Below are positions 14,597 through 20,154 of a stretch of 21,958 nucleotides of DNA, one piece after another. This stretch comes from a virus. Within the stretch, counting starts at the first letter, position 1, and each line of letters begins with the position of its first letter. The position numbers were made by a program, and so were the translations under genes. The stretch is from IMG/VR virus record IMGVR_UViG_3300043436_004432, positions 1 to 21,958 of that record; one strand, 5' to 3'. The notes under the pieces are model-generated. The model searched no databases and was not told the DNA's origin. It was given only the letters and a program-made list of their open reading frames with translations.

Positions 14597-15094
14597 TCAG
14601 CCATTCTTGTTCCAGGGCGCAGACGCCATCTTGGGCGGGGCTGCAGGTGTGGCGGGCGCAGCGGATGCCGGCTTAGCTGCACGGGCCGCAGCGGCGCGAT
14701 CCGGCGGCAGATAGGCGACGGCATTGCTCTCCCCGTAGCCATTCTTCGGCGGCCGGATCTTCACCTGGATCGTCATCGGGATCAGGTGCAGTTCCTCGCT
14801 GTCACTGACATGCATCTTGCCCGTCGCGTGGCAGATGGCCGACAGCGTGCGCTGCGCGATTTCCACCGTGGTCGGGTTCGGGTTCACGAGGTTCAGCTGG
14901 TCGAATATCTTCCGGCCCTTGTGCTCGCCCTCAAGGATGTCGAGCATCAGCCAGAGAAACTGACCCATGCCATTCTTGGTGACGCGCATCTCGCTTTCGA
15001 CAATCTGGGCGCGGTATTTGCCCGCGGGCAAAAGCTCCTGGGCGGTGGTGGGTTCAACGCTGGTAGCGTCGAAGGACGTGTCGAAACGTGCCAT
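14597..15094 (-). CDS. DUF669-family protein (putative phage ssDNA-binding partner)
   Basis: A 165-residue protein matching DUF669: FDATSVEPTTAQELLPAGKY near the N-terminus, then QIVESEMRVTKNGMGQFLWL (30-49), RKIFDQLNLVNPNPTTVEIA (61-80) and a strand segment IPMTIQVKIRPPKNGYGESN. The predicted mix of beta-strands suits an OB-like fold. The last 35 residues form an Ala/Pro-rich linker ending in APWNKNG, resembling the disordered tails of SSB-type proteins. DUF669 genes usually sit beside a phage RecA-like or AAA_24 ATPase, as here, so a role in binding single strands is plausible but inferred. Shine-Dalgarno AAAGGA lies eight bases before ATG 15094. Confidence 0.85.
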   Translation of the reverse strand: MARFDTSFDATSVEPTTAQELLPAGKYRAQIVESEMRVTKNGMGQFLWLMLDILEGEHKGRKIFDQLNLVNPNPTTVEIAQRTLSAICHATGKMHVSDSEELHLIPMTIQVKIRPPKNGYGESNAVAYLPPDRAAAARAAKPASAAPATPAAPPKMASAPWNKNG

Positions 15095-15115
15095 GGTCTT
15101 GTCCTTTCAGGGCGA

Positions 15116-15862
15116 TCATTCAGATTGAGGCATGGCCGCCATGAACTCGGCCCAGCTGAGGGGCAGCGTGTCCGGCAGCCCGTAACGGTTCTTGGCGAGG
15201 AAGGCGGGGCGCTCCTCGGTGTGCATGACGCGCGCACCAGACCCGAGCGCCCGGGTGACCTTCTTGTTGAAGCCGACATCAGACTTCGCGACCGAGATCT
15301 GATAGTTGGCGAAGAGCACCACATCAGAATGCTCCTGCAAGAGCGCCGAGGCGCGGGCCTGCAGCTTGATCACATAGCGGTCGTAAGGCTCGTGCTCGGG
15401 GCTGTCGAAGCGCTTGATGTCGGTATGGGCGATCTGGATGACCGCCATGCCTTTCTGGTCCCGGAGCGCATTCAGCTTGTCGAGATACTCCCGCCAGACA
15501 GTCAGCGCCTCGGCATAGCCTTTCCCGAAGCCGGGGGTTTCAATGGACGCCCAGCCGTTGCGGTGGCAGGCTTCAGCCCAGATCAGCGGCTCCAGCCAGT
15601 CGACGCTGTCGATGACCACCGTGCCGAAGTCGTGGCCCTCGGTCAGCAGAGCGTCCAGGGCCCCGGCCACGTCCGCATAGCTCGTCGCCAGCGGAAAATG
15701 TGGCACCTGCAGTTTTCCGAGCCCGTCCTCGGTCATGATGAACACCGGCCGGTCGGCATCAGAGGCAAAAGTGGACTTGCCGACACCTGCCACACCGTGG
15801 ATCAGGATGCGCGGCGGTGTCAGCGCCGAGGTCATGCACAGGGATGCGAGAGAGATAGCCAT
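15116..15862 (-). CDS. RecA-like AAA ATPase (AAA_24 type, possible Sak4-like recombinase)
   Basis: A 248-residue P-loop protein. Walker A is GVAGVGKS (23-30) and Walker B TVVIDSVD (81-88); IQIAHTDIKRFDSPEHEPYD (142-161) and the basic segment KKVTRALGSGARVMHTEERP are typical of the phage AAA_24 group, which overlaps with Sak4-type single-strand annealing proteins. It lacks the longer RecA C-terminal domain. It would bind or anneal single-stranded DNA together with the DUF669 protein, 21 bases downstream. ATG 15862 overlaps the preceding stop as TGATG and has AGGGGA upstream. The ATPase call is firm; the recombinase role is inference from family and context. Confidence 0.85.
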   Translation of the reverse strand: MAISLASLCMTSALTPPRILIHGVAGVGKSTFASDADRPVFIMTEDGLGKLQVPHFPLATSYADVAGALDALLTEGHDFGTVVIDSVDWLEPLIWAEACHRNGWASIETPGFGKGYAEALTVWREYLDKLNALRDQKGMAVIQIAHTDIKRFDSPEHEPYDRYVIKLQARASALLQEHSDVVLFANYQISVAKSDVGFNKKVTRALGSGARVMHTEERPAFLAKNRYGLPDTLPLSWAEFMAAMPQSE

Positions 15863-16347
15863 CAGGCAGTCCCCTTCGCTTCCAAGACCACCTTCAACGC
15901 ACCCATTTTGACAGTACGCGCCGGCTCAAACCCCTTGCGCCAAGCCTCAGGAAGCGCGCCATACGTGCGCTCAGAAACCGACAACTTCGTGTCGATGAAC
16001 TCGGAAGGATCCTCCCCTGCCGATGCGATGTTCTGGGCAATTTGGGCAAGCTTTTCCTGGTCCCAGTCGACGCGTTTGGGCAGATCAGCCACCACCGCGT
16101 AGTCGCCGTCCACCAAGCGGACGGTGCCGGTGTCCTTGCCGCAGGCACGGCGCGCTTCGGCAGCCCGGGTCGTATAGCGGACCTCAAAGGCTGTGTTGAG
16201 CCGCAGCGTCGCGGACTTCAATTGCCTGGCAGCATTATCAAGTTCCGCCTGCAACGCGGCCAGCAATTCGACCGGCATTTGCGCCATCTCGCCGGTCGGC
16301 AGGTTGAGCATATCATCCACGCTCAGGGTGTTCTTTGGATAAGTCAT
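15862..16347 (-). CDS. Conserved phage protein of unknown function (161 aa)
   Basis: A 161-residue mostly helical protein: TLSVDDMLNLPTGEMAQMPV, then a long helix (ELLAALQAELDNAARQLKSA continuing to about residue 65), a short strand region (TGTVRLVDGDYAVVADLPKR) and a C-terminal part with SERTYGALPEAWRKGFEPAR. No known motif. The frame stays open to 16647, but those 100 codons overlap the next gene and read as shadow; ATG 16347 with GGAG at correct spacing fixes the start. Its TGA overlaps the ATPase ATG, so it probably works with the ATPase/DUF669 pair. Confidence 0.78.
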   Translation of the reverse strand: MTYPKNTLSVDDMLNLPTGEMAQMPVELLAALQAELDNAARQLKSATLRLNTAFEVRYTTRAAEARRACGKDTGTVRLVDGDYAVVADLPKRVDWDQEKLAQIAQNIASAGEDPSEFIDTKLSVSERTYGALPEAWRKGFEPARTVKMGALKVVLEAKGTA

Positions 16348-16373
16348 TCTCGTCTCCATGTCTTGGAAGTTGG

Positions 16374-16688
16374 TCATGCATCCGCCCGCAGCGGGCGAGT
16401 GGTTGGGGATGTGTTGGGAGCAGGGCGCGGACGCGCGATGGCGCGGTAATCGAAGAGATCCGGGCCGAGGCGCTCTTGAACGAGATGAACAAGGTTCTGT
16501 TCTGACGCGCACCAAGCGGCGGACGCGATCATCCGCAAGCTGCGCTGCTGCGATGCCGGAAGCTTGGAGACGAGCGAGACCGCATCCACCGCGAGAAAGC
16601 CGCGATGGTAACTGACGGCCGCACCCGGAGGCGCCAAAGACACCCAAGCAAAAAAGCCAATGTCGTCGCGGATGTCAGGCTGCATCAT
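16374..16688 (-). CDS. Conserved hypothetical protein (104 aa)
   Basis: A 104-residue protein. The middle, AVSYHRGFLAVDAVSLVSKL followed by QQRSLRMIASAAWCASEQNL and VHLVQERLGPDLFDYRAIAR (about 67-86), resembles short conserved proteins I recall from Rhodobacteraceae phages and genomes, function unknown. The tail is Pro/Arg-rich. Two adjacent ATGs (16688, 16685) overlap the stop of the AlpA-like gene (ATGATG), so either can serve. It is the second gene of the leftward replication operon, where small regulators or host-takeover proteins are common. Confidence 0.7.
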   Translation of the reverse strand: MMQPDIRDDIGFFAWVSLAPPGAAVSYHRGFLAVDAVSLVSKLPASQQRSLRMIASAAWCASEQNLVHLVQERLGPDLFDYRAIARPRPAPNTSPTTRPLRADA

Positions 16689-16894
16689 GCCACCCGTGCC
16701 GCCTGGACGGCCTCGCTTTGATGCAAGTGGGCCAGTTCAAAGGATAGAACGTCCTCAAGCCGGTAGATCACCCGGCCACCAAGCTTCATGAAACTTGGCC
16801 CCTCACCGGTCCAGCGCCAGCGCTCCAAGGTGCGGTGGGAAATCGTCCAACGCCGGGCGAGTTCCTTTTGGGTGAGGCAGATTTTTGTCTGCAT
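16685..16894 (-). CDS. AlpA/excisionase-like HTH regulator
   Basis: A 69-residue MerR-like DNA-binding protein. The winged-helix signature is clear: LTQKELARRWTISHRTLERW (6-25), the wing GPSFMKLGGRVIYRLEDVLSFE, then a short helix. Such proteins activate integrase or excision genes (AlpA) or act as recombination directionality factors (Xis). It leads the replication operon, so it may control early genes or excision. Start: the frame begins with GTG 16906, but ATG 16894 has GGAG seven bases upstream, formed by the codons just after that GTG, so I choose ATG. Two tandem GAAGGGGAT repeats lie 65-90 bases upstream and may be its or another regulator's site. Confidence 0.85.
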   Translation of the reverse strand: MQTKICLTQKELARRWTISHRTLERWRWTGEGPSFMKLGGRVIYRLEDVLSFELAHLHQSEAVQAARVA

Positions 16895-16960
16895 ATCGGT
16901 CTCCACTGATGGTTACAGGGAAACAATGCAAAAGCTTGGTGTGGGATGTCGTCGGGATCA

Positions 16961-16981
16961 GAAGGGGATATGGAAGGGGAT
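16961..16981. repeat. Tandem GAAGGGGAT repeat upstream of the AlpA-like gene
   Basis: GAAGGGGAT occurs at 16961-16969 and 16973-16981, with a 12-base period, in the 190-base gap between the terminator and the AlpA-like gene. It could be a regulator-binding site for the replication operon. No convincing -35/-10 pair was found around it. Confidence 0.35.
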
Positions 16982-17017
16982 GGATGCCCTATTGAAACGA
17001 CAGCAGAAAATGGAAAA

Positions 17018-17046
17018 GGGGGATGAGCATCCCCCGCTCATCCCCC
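17018..17046 (-). terminator. Intrinsic terminator between the first leftward gene and the replication operon
   Basis: A perfect 11-bp stem, GGGGGATGAGC (17018-17028) with GCTCATCCCCC (17036-17046), and a seven-base loop. On the minus strand it is followed by TTTTCCATTTTC, a U-rich tract. It lies 44 bases beyond the stop of the 17090-17773 gene and would end that transcript before the AlpA-like gene. There is no comparable tract on the plus strand. Confidence 0.82.
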
Positions 17047-17089
17047 TCCCGCCCCCCTGACCATCCGCCTGTCACGGGGATGGGACACA

Positions 17090-17773
17090 TTAGTCAATGT
17101 TCAGGCGATAGTTCCCGCGTCCGTCAGACTTGATCAGTTGCCGCCATGACGTCTTCGACTTGAAGACGTCCGCCATCCGCATGCACTTCGAGTCTGCCGA
17201 GGTGAGTATCCTCTTGCCACTCTGCCATGGCTGGCCGGCCAAGGCCGCTTGATGCAACGCACGCACGACGGACGACTGTATGGCACCCAGCTGGAAGAGA
17301 TGCCCCCGACACCGCACTTCCTTGAAGTCGCGGGAATGGATGAAAGTTGGCGCCTCCTGCTTTGTCCCAGGCGCCCGAAAGCCCGATTTAAGCTCAAAAC
17401 GATCGCGTTCATCGCGCCGAAGCAACAAATCTCCAATCACGGCATAGATCGGGGCGTGGTCATACATCAGGCCGGCATAGCCCGTTCTGTCATGGCGGAA
17501 CTCGTTCAGGTGCGCCTCGCCTGACCGGTACAGATGAAAGACGTCGCCAGCATGCAGATCGAGTAGGCCGCTAAAATGCCGCTGCTCATGGGGTACCCGA
17601 AACCGCGCGCCGTCGATGTCTTCGTCATAATCGCCGAACTCAAGCGGCATGTCGAAGACCCGGATGGAGAGCCGCAACTGGTTGTTCTCCGCCAGATAGA
17701 CGAGGTCCTCCTCCGGGATCGACCAGCGCTTAACGATCTCGGCAAGGGGAAAATAGTCCTTCTCGATTTCCAT
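17090..17773 (-). CDS. Conserved protein of unknown function, first leftward gene (227 aa)
   Basis: A 227-residue acidic protein. The N-terminus (FPLAEIVKRWSIPEEDLVYL, 8-27) looks like a degenerate HTH or domain-swap helix pair, followed by a strand-rich middle (LRLSIRVFDMPLEFGDYDED). The C-terminal 65 residues (GAIQSSVVRALHQAALAGQP, then ILTSADSKCMRMADVFKSKT and WRQLIKSDGRGNYRLNID) look like a winged helix. I recall similar proteins of unknown function across proteobacteria. The ATG at 17773 has GGGGGAA just upstream. It sits where lambda-like phages place Cro, an antirepressor or an antiterminator, ahead of a strong terminator; a regulatory role is inferred, not shown. Confidence 0.78.
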   Translation of the reverse strand: MEIEKDYFPLAEIVKRWSIPEEDLVYLAENNQLRLSIRVFDMPLEFGDYDEDIDGARFRVPHEQRHFSGLLDLHAGDVFHLYRSGEAHLNEFRHDRTGYAGLMYDHAPIYAVIGDLLLRRDERDRFELKSGFRAPGTKQEAPTFIHSRDFKEVRCRGHLFQLGAIQSSVVRALHQAALAGQPWQSGKRILTSADSKCMRMADVFKSKTSWRQLIKSDGRGNYRLNID

Positions 17774-17804
17774 ATTCCCCCCGGATTCGCGCGTGCGGTT
17801 GTTC

Positions 17805-17851
17805 TCCTATCGTTCTAGTCTCTTGACGATCCCAGTGCAATCCTATCTTAT
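17805..17851. promoter_or_regulatory. Overlapping divergent promoters and possible operators between repressor and early gene
   Basis: Rightward: TTGACG (17823-17828), 17-base spacer, TCTTAT (17846-17851), giving a leader of about 25 bases to the repressor ATG. Leftward: TTGCAC (17840-17835), 17-base spacer, TAGAAC (17817-17812), with about 30 bases to ATG 17773. The two core promoters interlock, so they cannot both be occupied. TCCTATC is present twice, at 17805-17811 (leftward start point) and 17841-17847 (rightward -10), 36 bases apart, as candidate operator half-sites. Confidence 0.5.
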
Positions 17852-17882
17852 CCAAACTAATCCACAGCCCCTTGGGGATAAA

Positions 17883-18560
17883 ATGACCGAACACCACTCA
17901 CTGGCCGACCGCCTGCAGGCCCGCGCGCATCAGCTTGGCTTGAGCCCCGCCCACGTCGCAGAGATGGCGGGCGTGAACCGATCCTTCGTGTATGACATCC
18001 TCCGCGGCCGCTCGATCCGGCCTGGCCTCGACAGGCTAGCTGAGGTGGCGCGTGTCCTGAAAGTAGATCTCGACTGGTTGATCCATGGCATTGGCGAAGT
18101 TGAAGGCCCCCTGCCCTTCCTCGAAAACTCTGAAGAGGCGTTCGTGGCAATTGCGCATGCGGGCGTACGGCCCTCCATGGGGGGCGGTGCGATTGTTTTG
18201 GAAGACTATGAGGAAGCTGACCGCGCCTATCATTTCCGCAAGTCTTGGATCAAGAATGGGCTAAAGGCCTCCCCTTCCCAGCTGCGGATCATGAAGGTTG
18301 AGGGTGACAGCATGGAGCCCACCTTGATGAACGGCGATACCGTTCTGGTCGACATGACCCGCAAATCGCCCAATCCACCTGGAATTTTTGTGCTCGACGA
18401 TGGTATCGGGTTGGTTGCCAAGCGGTTGCAACATGTGCCTAACAGCGACCCGCCTGCGGTGCGGGTCATCTCCGACAACAAGCACTATCCAGAGTATGAG
18501 CGCAGCGCAGAAGAAATCGTGATCGTTGGACGTATTCGTTGGTTTGCAAGAGAGATCTGA
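17883..18560 (+). CDS. CI/LexA-like repressor with S24 peptidase domain
   Basis: A 225-residue repressor. The N-terminal XRE-type HTH spans about 8-66 (ADRLQARAHQLGLSPAHVAE, MAGVNRSFVYDILRG). The C-terminal S24 domain has KVEGDSMEPTLMNGDTVLVD (138-157) with nucleophile Ser143, and GLVAKRLQ (176-183) with general base Lys180. Self-cleavage stimulated by RecA would inactivate it and induce the prophage. An Ala-Gly pair (93-94) lies in the linker, but the position aligned with the usual cleavage motif reads SMGGGA (98-103). The frame is open from 17793, but ATG 17883 with GGGGA just upstream is the better start. It is divergent from the 227-aa early gene and followed one base later by the next plus-strand gene. 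Confidence 0.92.
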   Translation: MTEHHSLADRLQARAHQLGLSPAHVAEMAGVNRSFVYDILRGRSIRPGLDRLAEVARVLKVDLDWLIHGIGEVEGPLPFLENSEEAFVAIAHAGVRPSMGGGAIVLEDYEEADRAYHFRKSWIKNGLKASPSQLRIMKVEGDSMEPTLMNGDTVLVDMTRKSPNPPGIFVLDDGIGLVAKRLQHVPNSDPPAVRVISDNKHYPEYERSAEEIVIVGRIRWFAREI

Positions 18561-18561
18561 G

Positions 18562-19293
18562 ATGATCGGGTTCACAGTTTTGGAAAACGATGACCCCGCC
18601 TTGGCGTGGTCGCCCATGTTGCGAGGGTTCCAGAAAACATTCGCCTATCTTGAGGCCAATGGCGCGATCGGTCTGACCGCTTCAAAGGGCTTTAAGCGGA
18701 ACTTCGTTCACTGGGCGGCGGCGGAGTTCAACTGGCCTGGCCACACGGAAAAGGATCTTTTCGCCGTGAACAAGGTTCTGAACGAGCAGGACTTTATGCC
18801 GCTGGTCGACATTCACTTCCTATTGACCACCCTAAAAATGGGCCGCCATTACAAAGGGCAGTTCAAACTGACCAAGGCAGGTTCAGAGTTGGTGAGGCAA
18901 CCGGGGCGGCTATTCGGGATCATTGCGCCTTTCTACCTCTTTGAGGTCGATCATCGCAACTCGGGCCGGTTTTCAGATGAGCCACTCTTGGGCAATTGGA
19001 ACATCTTCCTAAACGTCCTTAATGTTGAGGCTGAGAATGCTGTCACTGGCGCGACCCTCAGACATTTGTTGTTTGGAAAACCCGACCCAAGTCCCTTTCC
19101 CCGATACGATGAGGTTATGGGAAATCTCTACATTCAACTCTTGAGGCCACTTTGCTGGACCGGTCTGCTGCAAGAGACACGACCCGCAAAATCCTCTCAT
19201 TCGCAAGAGAGCCTCTTTACCAAGACACCCCTGTGGAAGGCCGCGCTCACACTTGACACAGACCCAATGGTGAAGCCCGCGACGCGTCATTGA
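18562..19293 (+). CDS. Conserved protein of unknown function, co-transcribed with the repressor (243 aa)
   Basis: A 243-residue protein. Characteristic segments are FKRNFVHWAAAEFNWPGHTE, VNKVLNEQDFMPLVDIHFLL and GQFKLTKAGSELVRQPGRLF, then FYLFEVDHRN, and near the end FTKTPLWKAALTLDTDPMVK. I recall these blocks from conserved proteins of alphaproteobacteria, some annotated near plasmid pRiA4b ORF-3-like families; no function is known to me. There is no membrane segment. ATG 18562 comes one base after the repressor TGA, with GAGAGATCTGAG upstream; a longer frame from 18526 overlaps the repressor and is less likely. Expression with the repressor means it is made in the lysogen, so immunity, exclusion or repressor-partner roles are possible. 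Confidence 0.78.
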   Translation: MIGFTVLENDDPALAWSPMLRGFQKTFAYLEANGAIGLTASKGFKRNFVHWAAAEFNWPGHTEKDLFAVNKVLNEQDFMPLVDIHFLLTTLKMGRHYKGQFKLTKAGSELVRQPGRLFGIIAPFYLFEVDHRNSGRFSDEPLLGNWNIFLNVLNVEAENAVTGATLRHLLFGKPDPSPFPRYDEVMGNLYIQLLRPLCWTGLLQETRPAKSSHSQESLFTKTPLWKAALTLDTDPMVKPATRH

Positions 19294-19392
19294 CCGAGCT
19301 TTGATGGTGCAAACCCGAACCACTGCGCAGCCTTGCGCGGGGCTACATCAACCCATTGTTTTAACTTGATTCCCTGCATCGCATGCCTCTCA

Positions 19393-19407
19393 AGTTGGTT
19401 ACCAACT
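19393..19407. promoter_or_regulatory. Palindrome just upstream of the recombinase cassette, possible operator
   Basis: AGTTGGT-T-ACCAACT is a perfect 7-bp inverted repeat around one base, 14 bases before the ATG at 19422. Its place between the presumed promoter and the first gene suits an operator for the HTH protein of the cassette or for the repressor. It is short, so chance cannot be excluded. Confidence 0.4.
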
Positions 19408-19421
19408 CGAAAGGCGCTTCC

Positions 19422-19670
19422 ATGCTCGACATGATGTCCACCCCAGTTTCGGGGCCCAATCCTCTATGCCCTGACAAGATGTCAGCGCGCGCAAGGTTCG
19501 AAGAACTCGGCCGCATCCTAGCCGTGGGCGTGGTTCGCCTGAACGCGGCGAAGTCCAGATCTTTATCTGCCGATGACGGAGACAGTTTCGTGGACTTCCC
19601 GCCCCGCAAGAGCGGTGGTCGTCATGTGAAACGCATCCGCATCGGGGGAATTCATGCGCAAAACCAATAA
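19422..19670 (+). CDS. Small conserved protein of the recombinase cassette (82 aa)
   Basis: An 82-residue protein. The core, RARFEELGRILAVGVVRLNA (about 22-41), followed by AKSRSLSADDGDSF, matches short proteins that commonly precede DUF2924 and a serine recombinase in alphaproteobacteria; no function is known to me. The frame is open from 19383, but that start falls before the palindrome at 19393-19407; ATG 19422 with AAGG upstream is preferred. The end overlaps the DUF2924 gene by 17 bases, which fits an operon with coupled translation. Confidence 0.72.
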   Translation: MLDMMSTPVSGPNPLCPDKMSARARFEELGRILAVGVVRLNAAKSRSLSADDGDSFVDFPPRKSGGRHVKRIRIGGIHAQNQ

Positions 19671-20154
19671 GATAATTGATCGAGGGTTTAGCTCTGATCG
19701 GGCAAGAGATCGGACCGTTCTCTCTAGTCTCGCCGCTCTGAAGGAGATGTCGGTCAAGGAGTTGAAAGCAGAGTGGGAAAAACTCATCGGGACGTCAGCT
19801 CCGAACAATAGCCGAGCCTTCCTCGAATTCCGGATCGCCTATCGCATTCAGGAACTGGCCTATGGCGGCCCTGATCGTGAAACACGGCGGATGCTGGACC
19901 TTCTGGCGGACGAGGTTGAGGGGCATAGCAAGCGCAAACACCAGATCATCGATCCCCGCAATCCTGTTACTGGCACACGGCTTATCCGCGAGTGGGAGGG
20001 TATCGAGCACACGGTCACAGTCCTGAAAGACAGCTTTGACTGGCAGGGCCGAAAGTTCAAGTCGCTCTCCGCCGTCGCCCGCGAAATCAGCGGAACCCGC
20101 TGGAATGGCTATCGCTTCTTTGGTCTGCGCGAACGCAAGCGGGAGGATGTATGA
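19654..20154 (+). CDS. DUF2924-family protein
   Basis: A 166-residue basic protein of the DUF2924 family. Typical blocks are LAALKEMSVKELKAEWEKLI (27-46), SRAFLEFRIAYRIQELAYGG, GTRLIREWEGIEHTVTVLKD and the C-terminal FDWQGRKFKSLSAVAREISG, TRWNGYRFFGL. The C-terminal part resembles a small DNA-binding module of the kind found in homing endonucleases and phage proteins (SLSAVAREISGTRWNG). These proteins nearly always sit just upstream of a large serine recombinase, as here, and may help it bind or choose direction; that role is inferred. Its TGA overlaps the recombinase ATG. Confidence 0.9.
   Translation: MRKTNKIIDRGFSSDRARDRTVLSSLAALKEMSVKELKAEWEKLIGTSAPNNSRAFLEFRIAYRIQELAYGGPDRETRRMLDLLADEVEGHSKRKHQIIDPRNPVTGTRLIREWEGIEHTVTVLKDSFDWQGRKFKSLSAVAREISGTRWNGYRFFGLRERKREDV

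Noticed and set aside
14546-16102. A 518-codon open frame on the plus strand opposite DUF669 and the ATPase
   Set aside because: It is antisense to genes with clear motifs; its translation is Arg/Gly/His-rich with no domain, as expected from the complement of GC-rich coding DNA.
16348-16647. A possible 100-residue N-terminal extension of the 161-aa protein
   Set aside because: It overlaps the 104-aa gene in another frame and is Arg/Ser/Cys-rich shadow; a good Shine-Dalgarno precedes ATG 16347.
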